Of a stretch of DNA of 33,649 nt, positions 23,657-33,649 are shown piece by piece. Origin of the DNA: Trichinella spiralis (lineage: Eukaryota > Nematoda > Enoplea > Trichinellida > Trichinellidae); assembly GCA_000181795.3 (NCBI GenBank), contig CM012955.1, positions 14,703,322 through 14,736,970 on the forward strand. The letters are read 5' to 3'. Made by a program: the position numbers and the translations under genes. The notes beneath the pieces are model-generated. The model did not search any database. It saw only the letters and a program-made list of their open reading frames with translations, and was not told where the DNA came from. Numbering within the stretch: the stretch's first letter is position 1; every line of letters begins with the position of its first letter.

Positions 23657-25143
23657 TTAACTGGAAGAAGTACCAGGTGCATCGACACTGGCTAAATAAT
23701 TTTCCCATTGACTGAGACGCTTTTTTTCTTCATCTTCAGTTTCTTCCACTTTGTATTTCGTGACACCATCCCATCGATCGGCCCGTAGCTGATTCCCTTC
23801 AAATATACGCCAATCCATCATTGTTATACAATCGTCCGCTTCTGTTGGCTCAGCAAATGTTACCGCTGCCACACCTTCTGGATTATTCTAAATCAATCAT
23901 AACATGCTAAATCAATCAATACCGTACAAAATAATTATTAAACAATTCAATGCAATGCAAAAAAAACAATCCCAGTACACATACAATGCAAGGTGGCATA
24001 CAACTATTGAAATTGGTTTTCATAATCCGATATGTTGCGTACGTTGTGAATTAAAAAAAATAATGAACAAAATTTATTTTCCCTAATTCCAATAATCACC
24101 TTCCGAATATCTCCCATCCGACCTGGATATTCAACCATATTCAATGAAAACATACGCATGTCTATATTAAATAGAAATGACAATTTGTGAAAAAATTAAA
24201 GCAAAAAAATTTTTTTTTGAAAATAAAATAAACACCATTGACGATTTAAAAATCGAACAGAGCAAAGGTTTTCAAATAGACTGGCGTAAAATTTCCACCG
24301 TTGACGTCAACGTCAATCATTAGGCTGTTTTCAATCAATTTTGTTTAGCAGAAAAATTGCAAAGCAAAAATTGCACACCGGAGCCGGCTGCAAAGAAACA
24401 AAAGTACGGAAACGTCAATTACGAAACAATTCAGCCTCGCGGACAGCAAACCGATTTTTCTGAAGATGTCACAAGCGCTGTCTCGATAATGCAAAAATTA
24501 TGCTGGAAAATGATGAAAAATGTTCGGCAAACTTTCAAAATCCTACCTATCTATTATTATGTTCACTACAAACCCTGTCCGCGTACATTATTGAATCAAT
24601 AAACTGCTGCTTCTGCTGCTGCTGCTGCTGATGGTAAATTATTATGCAAAATTGAGAAAATTATACAACGCGAACTTTTTCCTTGAAAGCAACATTCACG
24701 CTCAATTCTACAACCTCATACACATACATCATACAAGACGATTTTCTTCACTGTACCATACTTTCCACACTCCGTTTTCAAAAGTTCTTTACGATCCAAA
24801 AGAATTGCAGCATTATTCTAAATTATCAAATATATGAATTTTAACATAACATCAAAAAGAAAAACAACTTACAGATATCTCCTCTGACGTAAACAAATAT
24901 TTTATAATTACAGTGCAATCTGACTTCGGCCTTTCTCCACGCAAACGTTCTGGACGCCAGTCGAACAATCTAAAAATAGTTGACAATTTTTTGAAAATTC
25001 AAAATCAACTTTATTTACGTTATCCAAAACAAAATAAAAATCTGAAAATTTATTTACACAAATAAAAAAATTATACTGATATCTGCATTCTTTTAAAGTA
25101 CGACAGTTGACAAAAATCAGTACAACACTGAATTTATTTAAAA

Positions 25144-25196
<53 letters not shown>

Positions 25197-27939
25197 GTAT
25201 TTATTTATTTATTTATTTATTTATTGTTGAATTATTTATTTTTAAACTGTACATAACAAAACTGCAGTCTAAATCAGCGCCAGAAAAAGCGAAATGAAAA
25301 TTTTCAATCACTGTGTTCCGGACGGAACATCACCGACCTAGTCGGTGTGACCTGGCCAAGGGCTGGTGCCCAGAAGTCGCGGGTAGGCCAAGAACAATAC
25401 CCGCGCATTCGCCGGCCAGATCGCTATCTGGGCTTCTGGCGGCTCTGAGTCGGGGTCAGAGAGGCCCCCCTGCTGCGTCTCGATCTATCGTCGTTCGCGA
25501 GACAATGGCGAGTGCGCCATAGCGGCGACGGCAGTCAGATCAAAGGGCGTGGAAATGGCCATCATGACGTGACCATTAAGGGATTAGCGCAGGATCAAGA
25601 GATCCGAAGCATGACAACATAATTGAAGACTGACAAGGCTTTAGATCGGCGCCGGAGATAGCGAGCGCTCCCGCCGCGAGCGAGCTGCCTATTGGTGGTT
25701 CGCGTTTGGGTCGACCGCGGGGCCGCCGACCCTGGCCCTATATATAGGGCTAGAAAGCGCGCCGCGCCAGATACATATACCTGGAGAGAGAAGAGATACG
25801 TCTGTGTGTGTATGCGTCAGTGGTACGATAGTTGTACAAGAGGACGCGTTGGTTGCGAGAAGTCGGCTTAGAATACGTGGTTTGCAGTACTGGTTGCAGT
25901 ATTGCCGTATTCCGAAGAGTCGAATTGGGAAGTGTGGACGAACCGAGTCGAAGTGCAAGGAAGGACGATCGAGCGAGAGACTCGTGGGTACCTTATTGAA
26001 GGGCATTCGACTTACCGTTAGGAACAACGGTAGTAGCTCGGGTATTCGTACACTTCGAGCGTGCAGTCGCAACGTACAGAGTTAGCGGAGTTAGGGAACC
26101 GGAAGACGTCCGCGAAGGAGATCGCCATCGACGAGAGTTTTTGGACCCCGATCGCTGCCCACGCCGTGGAAGATACACCTAATCCACTCTTTATTATACA
26201 GTCCACTCACTTATCGGCCGGACAAACGAACGTCTGGTCTATTCATACCTGAACGTCAGATTACTGTCGCTAGTCTGACTCTAACACACTGTAATCTATC
26301 AATTTATTTTAATTTAAGGTAATTCTATGTTTTCTATGCAGTTAACTACAACAACAATTCTTTCTTTCAAACTCGGAACTGAAATCGGAATACAAGCATA
26401 TTCGCATTTTCGTGGAATTAATTTTAAACAACGACTACTTGTACCTGCATTCCTTTAATTGTACCGTATAACAAAAGCAAACAAGTAACCGAGGAAAAAC
26501 ACTTTCTTACTTGTCCTGCTTTTCTTTCAGTAATTTTTTCTGTTTCGCAGTAAGCGATTTACGCTTTTTCGATGGATCATAACTGCCTTTCATTTCAAAT
26601 CGCGCTTTTTCAATAGAAATTACATGATTTCGAATTTGATAACCATCCAAAATCTGTTTGGCTAATTCCAACGATTCTTTCTAAAATATTCTTCTGTATA
26701 TTTGAAATAAATAAAAAATACACAATAAAATACCTTTATATACGTGCAAAGACCATCACCTTTATTATCGCCTTCTTCGCTTTTGTAAAGCTTCAATTTG
26801 AGCTTATTACTAATTGGGTCACGAGCGATCAGTCCGCATTTGCTCATCAAATCCTGACAAAGGACCAAACAAAAACAATTACATTTCGGTGAATTCGAAA
26901 TCTGAATACGTACCTGAAATTCGGCCATAGACAAATCTAAAGGAAGTCCGGATACATAAACGCTCAAATTGTGCTCTTCGTCCATATCAAACCAACCTGA
27001 TTCACAAAAAAAACTTTGACAAGTAAAGTAAAATAGAAATTGCTCTTTTTTTCACTAAATGCTTACATAATTTTAAAGATAATATTTAACACACTGTGTA
27101 AGAGCTGAAAATATTGACAAAAATTGAACAGCAACTTCATTTGATTAGCACAAATTCTACTGATGAATTAAAAAGAAAATTTTTCAAACCTCGATTCTTT
27201 TGCCTTTCCGAAATTAAACGTTTCTGTTCTTTCTTTTTCTGCTTTAAATATTCTTTGCGTTGTTTAGGATCTGTCGGTAAAAAAGGATCTTTCTGCTCAC
27301 TTTCTGCCTTAGGCATTTCAACTGGCGGTTTCGGAATGATAGCCGGTTGTAATGGAGTGTCACCATATGTTGCCATATAATTAGCCAAAAAAGTGTCATC
27401 CACATAAAAAGATAACAAAAAAATTCATGAAAACTATATATATATTTGTACTGTTTTCTAGTTACTTTTGGAAACCAGGCTTGCTTTGTGGCATCCCATT
27501 CATAGGCGGTATTGTCAGATGCATCAAAACGAACAGTTGTCGTTTCATTTTCATTACTCGGACCAGCTATTTGTTTTGCACGTTCACGTTCCTCTTCACG
27601 CAACTGATATTCAAATTCATCCATATCCGATTCACTAGTTGTAGGCATTTCTTTTTTACTTTTTAAATTTACACCAGTCCAGCACTGACTTTCTGAATTA
27701 TACACGTAAGATAGATTTGTCACAGGATCCACATAATGCCATATTCCGTCTATCAGTTTAAAATTTTGTTCATCTTTATTATTGGGACTCTTCTCAGAAT
27801 GCGATGTAGACGGTATCCACTGCTGGGTGTGATCGTCAAAAATTAACGTCTCACCCGAAGATGGCTCAGTGTAATGCCAACGGCCGTTCACAAATGTCAC
27901 GCCATCATCAGATTTCGAAGTTCCAATATCAGATGCCAT
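23657..27939 (-). CDS. HTATSF1: Tat-SF1/CUS2 splicing factor homologue
   Basis: A U2 snRNP-associated factor that binds SF3B1 through a UHM domain. Exons 27939-27466, 27403-27190, 26996-26914, 26853-26734, 26680-26511, 24969-24873, 24817-24728 and 23887-23657 give 492 aa. The N-terminus has three WW/OCRE-like repeats (NGRWHYTEPSSGETLIFD; IDGIWHYVDPVTNLSYVY; YEWDATKQAWFPK). RRM1 has RNP2 LSVYVSGLPLD and RNP1 GDGLCTYIK, preceded by GWF as in human. After FDWRPERLRGE comes the second RRM/UHM (VIIKYLF, ECGKYGTVKKIV, NPEGVAAVTF), with the UHM Arg-x-Phe signature RIF in DWRIFEGNQLRADRWDG. It ends soon after, lacking the long acidic tail of the human protein. Intron 1 has no AG acceptor at the required phase. 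The 1.5-kb intron 24970-26510 carries a solo LTR. Confidence 0.9.
24100..24161 (-). CDS. possible cassette exon of the Tat-SF1 homologue
   Basis: A 62-nt segment between AATATAG and donor GTGATT reads MRMFSLNMVEYPGRMGDIRK. It fits between the last two exons only if the previous exon uses a donor 4 nt further on (TAT|GTGTATG at 24724), which gives a continuous frame. With the standard donor at 24728 its frame meets a stop. Family members have no residues here, so it would add 22 residues in a loop of the UHM. It may be an alternative exon or chance. Confidence 0.35.
24299..24312. promoter_or_regulatory. 14-bp palindrome with a CRE-like core, intronic
   Basis: CGTTGACGTCAACG is a perfect palindrome centred on TGACGTCA, a bZIP (CREB/ATF) type site, followed by another ACGTCAA. 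It lies in an intron of the Tat-SF1 gene. A similar TGACGTCA is at 19111-19118. Function is not shown. Confidence 0.3.
24604..24631. repeat. CTG trinucleotide repeat
   Basis: Imperfect (CTG)n run, intronic in the Tat-SF1 gene. Confidence 0.8.
25147..25225. repeat. compound microsatellite (AT)n-(GTAT)n-(TTTA)n
   Basis: Three simple repeats in a row, about 90 nt before the solo LTR, in the same intron. Confidence 0.9.
25314..26286. mobile_element. solo LTR of an LTR retrotransposon
   Basis: A 973-bp GC-rich island (above 50% GC against about 30% around) begins TGTTCC and ends CTAACA. It is flanked by the perfect 5-bp target duplication CACTG at 25309-25313 and 26287-26291. It contains a TATA-type palindrome CCCTATATATAGGG at 25736-25749. 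No internal coding region or second LTR is present, so it is a solo LTR left by recombination between two LTRs. The 5-bp duplication suits Ty3/gypsy or Bel-Pao; the family cannot be fixed from the LTR alone. Intact ends and duplication suggest a fairly recent insertion. It sits in an intron of the Tat-SF1 gene. Frames within it have no recognisable product. Confidence 0.85.
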
Positions 27940-28762
27940 ACTATATAAAAGGATGACGATTCACAAAATCATCATCGATAAAAAACACTGTTTCGCTTCG
28001 GACAAATTTGCAAGAATTATTTAACCATAGAATTCTGAAAAACAAAGCATACAAAAAAATGTGCACAACACAAATGACGGCTTCGACTGCATAATATATA
28101 TGCAAAAAATTAACTTTTTCATTTTTTAACAATTGCATTAATTAATTAACTGCAGTGATTGTGTTGCTCAACAGAAATTTTTTTCGTAAGTAAAGAATAT
28201 CGAACTCAGAAAATAATGAAAAACGTTACGCGGTAAACAGTGTCCAAAAATACAATTAATAATAAAATATTATTCGAAATTAGCACATTTATCCAGCTTT
28301 CAAACACACTTACAACTTTCATCTGATCAAATCCTGTTCTTGAACAGCATCATGCACAATTGCAAATTTTATTTGCAAACGCTTCAGTTTACAGTACACA
28401 ACAGGAAGATAAGTACAAATAATTGATGTACATTAAATAAAATCGAAAAAATATCTTGATATGAAATATTTGCTATTTTGCTTTTAATTATCAGAAAATT
28501 TACAAAAAAATAAACAATAATTAAAAATAATTTTCAAACATCAAAAATTTTCAGACTTTGTTATATCACACCGACAAAATTGACCTTATTGAATAATTTT
28601 AGACGCTCGCACCACAAATATCACTCTTGTACTGATTTATTGTTCAATAAAAAGTTTTATAAAAAAATAATAAATAATAACAATGCATTGCAATATTGCA
28701 CAGATGAAGCAGTATTAACAAGAGACAGCAACAGAAATGGCAGTTGCATATCCTTCTTTCCT
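27940..28762. other. intergenic; probable promoter region of the Tat-SF1 homologue
   Basis: No gene seen. A minus-strand AATAAA (TTTATT on plus) near 28637 is a likely polyadenylation signal for the PPIL1 gene; another overlaps its stop codon. Confidence 0.5.
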
Positions 28763-29370
28763 TTATTTTGTGGATGCTTTAAGAATTTGGACAGGCTGCA
28801 AAGGTCGATCATTTCCATCCGTAGAGACCATACTAATCTTCTCCAACACTTTAATTCCCTCATAAATTCGACCAAAAATAGTGTGCTTTCCGTCAAGCCA
28901 CTGGGCCGGAGCAAGAGTGAAAAAAAACTGACTACAGTTTGAGTCGGGCCCTGAGTTAGCCATAGATATGATTCCGGCACCTAAAAGTAATACAGGTTAA
29001 CCCGAATTGAAACGACAAAATATAACAAACCTGTATGCTTAAGACGGTCATCAATTTCATCTTCAAAAGGTGCGCCATAAACAGAAGTACCACCTCGGCC
29101 TGTCCCAGTTGGATCACCACCTTGAACTAGAGCCTCACTTATGACGCGATGGAATATTGTTTTATCGTAATAGCCAAGTTGTGCCAGTTCGGCAAAATTT
29201 CTGCACGCCTTTGGCGCGTGTTCCCAATACAGCTCAACTGTGATATTTCCCATGCTGTAAGAGTGTTGTTGTAAAAGAAACATTGTACATTAAAAAAGAA
29301 AATCAAACCTTGTTTCAAGAAACACAAACGGAGGTTTCCAGTCAGAATTTAAATCAACGTCTTCGAGCAT
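28763..29370 (-). CDS. PPIL1: spliceosomal peptidyl-prolyl isomerase, cyclophilin PPIL1
   Basis: A cyclophilin of the activated spliceosome, recruited by SKIP. Exons 29370-29309, 29254-29031 and 28980-28763 give 167 aa; human PPIL1 has 166. It starts with a WKPPFVFLETS strand, as in PPIL1 (WQPPNVYLETS), followed by MGNITVELYWEHAPKACRNF, GGDPTGTGRGG, the SQFFFTLAP strand and QWLDGKHTIFGR. Active-site Arg (HRV), Gln (VQGG), Phe (QFFF), Trp (QWL) and His (GKH) are kept. The usual Phe-Met pair before Gln is Ala-Leu here (SEALVQGG, against KDFMIQGG in human), so the substrate proline pocket is altered. The start ATG is the one giving family length; there is no targeting peptide. The neighbouring Tat-SF1 gene is another spliceosome factor on the same strand. 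Confidence 0.95.
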
Positions 29371-30117
29371 TTTATCAGAAAACTTCAAAACATACGTATA
29401 TTTCAAATGGAATACCGTTTCAGCGTTTTCCACCATAAACAGAACTGTAGTTAAAATGTGATTTTCAAGTTCATTTATATTATAAATTAACTTTGAACAG
29501 GAAAGTACAGTATTGTATACTGCAGCATACAGCATATAGTTTATAGTAAATTAAAGGTAGTTTTTATCTTGTTTGCAAAATTTTTGTCATAAAATGCTCC
29601 AGAAAAAAGCCATATTTTCATATATGCGCACCTCATCCGTTTGATTTTAATTGTAAAATTTATTTTATTGTTATTATTATTATTCACAGTTTTTACAGTT
29701 TATTTTGTTTTGCAATCATCAAGTAATTGGCGGAAATTTCTGCTCAGACTGAAATTTTGCAACAATGCTTGAACTATTTTCTGTGTAACTGTACAAATAA
29801 TTTGCCCTCGTTGATTTTATTATCACTAATGAAATAAATATTACCACTGTACTGCTCATTTGTTTGTTGATTTCAAACAATGATTTGCTACAGACTTTTT
29901 CTTCTTCCACAATGTGTGAATATGTGAAACAAAGCTTCAACTTGTTTTAACAAACAGCAAACAAACAAATCAGTTTAGCCGTAGGCTTAGATCTTCACGC
30001 TTACAACGAAGATCAATAAAAATGCAGCTCCAATTGTGAGCATAAAATAAAGTGGAAATGAATTTAAATTTAAAATCGCCACCAGGACAGTTTTGCGCAT
30101 TCGCATTCATACTTTTT
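29371..30117. other. intergenic, no supported gene
   Basis: AT-rich. One minus-strand frame (29859-29719) reads MSSTVVIFISLVIIKSTRA and could be a short secreted peptide, but it has no supporting context. A 7-bp stem GATCTTC/GAAGATC lies near 29990-30014. Confidence 0.4.
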
Positions 30118-30768
30118 TCAATACCACAGTCCATGAAAGAATAGATTCACGTCATCGGAATCTCGAAACCCCAAAAACAAATTTCTCTTTTCACGGATTA
30201 AATATTTAAATTGTTTTCTCATCTGAAATAGAACCGTACCTGCTATTCTCTTCTGCGTAAGTTTGGTGATTTTCAAAGAGTCACCAGCGCGCAAAAAAAA
30301 AGAATAAAACGTGTCCAACAAAAATGCAATTACATCAAAATTAACGAATTAATTAAAACTTTAATGCTTCACTGCGAACACACACAGAAACAATAGAAAC
30401 TATCACAGTTCGAAACACAAACATAAAAATCATAATATAACCAGCTCAGTGACAACAACTGAACAATGAAACCACAATTCTGCCACAAACATAACGTTCC
30501 ACTGGTCATCATCATAATAATAGTCGGCAATAATCGCAACAGATACGCCAAGCCAATGGCAGTGAATCGCTGTGGCACAACCCATTCCCTCAATAAACAA
30601 AATAGCAACATTAGATTTTTCAGTTTCTTTAAGCAAATACCGAAATGAAGCATCATTAAAAATCACACTGACTACTAACCGCAACAAATCGTCATAACAA
30701 CAAACCCACAAAACCTTCATCGTCATGCTGCGACATATTGCATCTAATTTCAAAACCATAAATAACAC
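30118..30768 (-). CDS. two hypothetical open frames downstream of Argonaute
   Basis: The minus frame 30768-30430 (112 codons; includes MKVLWVCCYDDLLRLVVSV and LLKETEKSNVAILFIEGMGC, hydrophobic with a DYYYDDD patch) has raised GC content. The frame 30321-30118 (67 codons; DSLKITKLTQKRIAG and later FLGFRDSDDVNLFFHGLWY) ends in TGA with a TTTCAG acceptor-like site inside. They may be exons of one small unrecognised gene or noncoding 3' sequence. The plus strand of 30466-30648 is also open, which weakens the case. Confidence 0.25.
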
Positions 30769-30955
30769 TAATAATACACAGCTATAAATGCAAGCAATAA
30801 GAAATTGTCATGGGTGAATGAAAGTAGAATTCAACAAAATGCGGACAATTAAATCAATAAAAATATCACCTCGTCCAGAATAAATATAAAAACTACAATA
30901 AGAATAAAACCTATCGGTGTAAAATCAAACAGTTTAAAAAAGATGTCATTAAAAT

Positions 30956-33649
30956 CTACGCCCAAAACATGCTATTGGAAATATTTTCCAGAATTTTCAA
31001 CTTTCTTTCAATTTCTTTAAATTCCACATTTTTGTCACCTTTCTCGCGTCTAAACGAACAGCAATATGATTATTATAATACTAATTTAAGTTGAAAAGAG
31101 AGAAAAAAAAATTTCATATATATATATATATACATACATAGCTGCCAAGAACAACTCTTTGCCGCGTGTTGCAACGTGGTGTGCGTGATAGACTGGTGAC
31201 GGGAGACTGACTGAACGACTGCATTTTTGATAAGTAAAACAAAGAGCAAAAGTCAGCATCTGAATGCTATCAGCGTCGAATTTGTTATCATCGTGCAACA
31301 CGATGTAGTGAGATAGTCGGCTAGTGCCCTAAAATTGGAACAACACTTTCAATTTAATATTAAGAAAAAAAAAATTTTCTTTATCCTATCCTGTTTCTGT
31401 TTACCAGCAATCCCTGATGGCCGCACAAATAGAAGTCGTATAAAAATGGACTGACAATGGCAGTGTCAATTACTGTCCCCGGTGGTATGTTTTGTTGTTG
31501 AACAGGAGTATGGGCACTGATATCAGTTTTAAAAAACTTCGTGTTATGGCGTTTAGTGACCACAATTACAGTAAGCTTAGGATTGTAATTTTTTTTAAGT
31601 TTCTTAAATGCATTATGGAATACTTTCACTTCATTCTTTATTACCTGAAAATGAAATATTTTGTATGAAAAATGATTTTTAGATAAAATAAAATAATTCA
31701 TACCATTTTAAACTGCGACTCACTAACTCCGTCGCGGTATACGATCAGATGTTCAGGCAAGATTCCATTATTCTTCTCGTATTTTTCCAAAAACCACAAA
31801 ATAATTTCTTTGAAAACTACGCCATCCAACTGCTCCTGTCGACTAGATTGCAAACGACATTGCATTCGATAGTCCGACATACTTTTACCACAATTGGCAA
31901 CAACCTGCAAATTTACATGTAAATCATTTTTTAATCAAACAGGCAAAAACACATATTATAATACCCCAATGACGCTGGGTTCCAAATCTGCAGTCTTTTT
32001 ATTAGTATCGCTCTTGATCCCAGCATTTCCGGGGTGATTAACATCTATGCCCATAAACATTACCCCTCGACGCATCCATGTTCGAATTCTGAAACATGAA
32101 TCAAAATTGTAAATTCTTCTTCAATCCACCATATTACAATATTTTACACTATTAGTTATTATTCAAATTGAAACTAAATAAAACACTTACACATCACTTT
32201 CTTGTGATACTTCATTGTTGACGCCTCCATTTTTTGAATTCACTTTTAAAGCCAGGTTGAAATACAACGTATCCGGATTTCTATCTCGCATTGCTTTGAT
32301 CACAGTCTTTTTCAAGACGCACTGTGTGATGATACCATATTTAGTTTCACTCAAATATTTCAAAAATCCTAAATTTTTCTCTCCCACTTTATTACTGCCT
32401 TTGAATAATTAAAGTAAAATTCGTTTACAAACCTCTAAACCAATCTTTGGTATTTGGCAAAAAGCACAAAGCGTAGGTCACGTTGTGATCACGAATCAAT
32501 TTTCGAAGAACTGACTCCACAACGGCTGCATTTCTTTCAACCTTGTCTTTAAGAACGGACCAATTTCGATTGATTTTAATTCCACAGTCCGAAGCTTTGG
32601 AAATCAAGGTCTGCACAAATCGTCTACGTATAATCAAAATAGCATTCATTAAATTAAATTAAATTAAATTAAATTATATAAAACGAACACTAATAATCTT
32701 TACTTCAAATCGCCAATTCCAACATCCGAGAAGTTGATCACAGCCCAATTATCTATTTTTGCAGTATGGTAAAAATGTTTGTTGCGCATATCCCACTGAC
32801 TTCGCGTAACAGTCGATACACACTACAAAAATGTATTAAATTGTATTAAAAAATTATTGAAAATCTCAACATTACACGATACAATAAAAAATATACCTGA
32901 TTGCGTGAATCTCTACCGTGTAATATGTTGAAAGAATCCAAAACTCGAGCCGTAACGGTCATGAAATCCTTTGTATGATAAATGCCAGTTTCCCGAGCCA
33001 ATCCTCCATCTTTCAATAACCCAATATCAGAAATCTAAAAATGTAGTTCTAAATTTAAAAGTAATATACAGAGGTCAATAAGTACAACTTTTTGAAGTAT
33101 TTCTGTCTTTCTTTGGAAAGGTGTAATAGATGAAAGTCGTATTATGTTAGACAGTGCATTTTCGTCAAGCTTTCTATTGGGTACTTTTTGATTGGGCACC
33201 AATTCCAGAATTTCCATTGGAAAACTACACCGTCTGTTTTTAACCAATGGCATATAAGGATATCTATTGAATTTTACGAATAAATAAATAAATAAATAAA
33301 TACAAATATATATATATCACAATAAAAATTCATCCTAAGCATCCTGTACCGAAGTTTTATATGATACTTCTGAAGGAAATACTTGTCAACAGAAATTTCT
33401 TCATTGAATTCGTCGCAGAAAAACCTGGAATTTCAAATTTTTAATTTTATTCGATAAACTAGAAAAATTTCACTTTTCTTCCAGCGCATTTTTCCCAATA
33501 ACATCTTCTATTTTATAAACAAATTTCGTATTTGTTGCTTTCACTTTCAGTCCTCCATTAAAAAATCATCTTACTTTTAAACAAATAACAAAATATTACA
33601 AAAAAATTATAAGAAAAAAATATACCAATAAGTCTTTTTGCAGAATACT
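30956..33649 (-). CDS. Argonaute-family protein, PAZ to C-terminus (5' end beyond window)
   Basis: A small-RNA-guided silencing protein. Exons: >33649-33626, 33552-33474, 33424-33350, 33263-33089, 33034-32897, 32822-32704, 32623-32433, 32398-32191, 32088-31965, 31904-31704, 31644-31405, 31328-31138 and 31049-30956, all in phase, about 619 residues. The first part is the end of PAZ ([29 protein letters not shown]). Linker and MID follow ([17 protein letters not shown]), then PIWI. The DEDH slicer tetrad is complete: Asp in [10 protein letters not shown], Glu in QSSRQEQL, Asp in VYRDGVSE and His in [14 protein letters not shown]- and GTSR-type motifs are present ([20 protein letters not shown]). 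It ends NSMFWA, like the MFFA ends of AGO-clade proteins. Intron 32399-32432 is only 34 nt; donor 33088 is GTTGTA, weak. Clade (AGO or nematode-specific) is not decided. Confidence 0.92.
32648..32675. repeat. (AAATT)n microsatellite
   Basis: Short pentanucleotide repeat inside an Argonaute intron. Confidence 0.8.
33279..33303. repeat. (AAAT)n microsatellite
   Basis: Short tetranucleotide repeat inside an Argonaute intron. Confidence 0.8.

Noticed and set aside
25313-26252. Several open frames of 60-127 codons on both strands.
   Set aside because: They fall inside the GC-rich solo LTR, where stops are rare by composition, and none shows a known domain.
27427-27666. Plus-strand frame of 79 codons.
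   Set aside because: Antisense to Tat-SF1 exon 1, which has clear homology on the minus strand.
28580-28942. Plus-strand 120-codon frame.
   Set aside because: Antisense shadow of the PPIL1 last exon.
29719-29940. Minus-strand 73-codon frame with a signal-peptide-like stretch.
   Set aside because: Isolated, AT-rich, no conserved motif and no splice or promoter context; kept only as a remark.
1-33649. tRNA, rRNA and CRISPR arrays.
   Set aside because: None recognised on either strand; repeats present are microsatellites or the dispersed and tandem repeats listed.

Overview
The window looks like nuclear DNA from a small invertebrate with an AT-rich genome of roughly 30% GC. Genes are split into many short exons by mostly 34-100 nt GT-AG introns, and the gene set is metazoan: a vestigial-like TONDU cofactor, a SHP-2 type phosphatase tail, an Argonaute, a Tat-SF1 splicing factor and a spliceosomal cyclophilin. 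An early-branching (Trichinella-like) nematode would fit the compactness and tiny introns, but this is inference; nothing here fixes the species. Exon models below were built by hand from reading frame, GT/AG sites and phase.

Layout. 1-5.4 kb is almost gene-free, with only weak single-exon candidates. 5.4-6.9 kb holds a broken Ty3/gypsy fossil. 7.6-8.9 kb carries a probable unrecognised membrane-protein gene on the minus strand, with a 23-nt microexon. 9.2-15.3 kb is a tandem duplication of a small FCP1/SCP-type (HAD) phosphatase gene on the plus strand. Between the two copies lie an unrecognised plus-strand gene (11.26-12.26 kb) and minus-strand exons of a mitochondrial uS15 protein (12.7-13.1 kb). 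16.1-16.8 kb has the C-terminal exons of a SHP-2/corkscrew-like tyrosine phosphatase. 17-20.9 kb is empty apart from repeats and a GC-rich hairpin.

The right third is dense and all on the minus strand: vestigial-like (20970-22968), Tat-SF1/CUS2 (23657-27939, with a GC-rich solo LTR in one intron), PPIL1 (28763-29370) and the PAZ-MID-PIWI part of an Argonaute (30956 to beyond the window end). PPIL1 and Tat-SF1 both act with the spliceosome (PPIL1 in activated complexes, Tat-SF1/CUS2 with U2 snRNP). Spacing of 0.7-1.6 kb between these genes does not by itself suggest an operon.

The most interesting signal is the phosphatase pair. A 113-nt block upstream of both genes is identical base for base, and the surrounding several hundred bases are very similar. 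The coding exons keep the same lengths and phases but have diverged to roughly 55-65% identity. Other points worth checking are an intron in Tat-SF1 with no AG at its 3' end, a possible cassette exon inside its UHM domain, PPIL1 with a changed active-site pair, and a SHP-2 tail whose catalytic exons I could not find.
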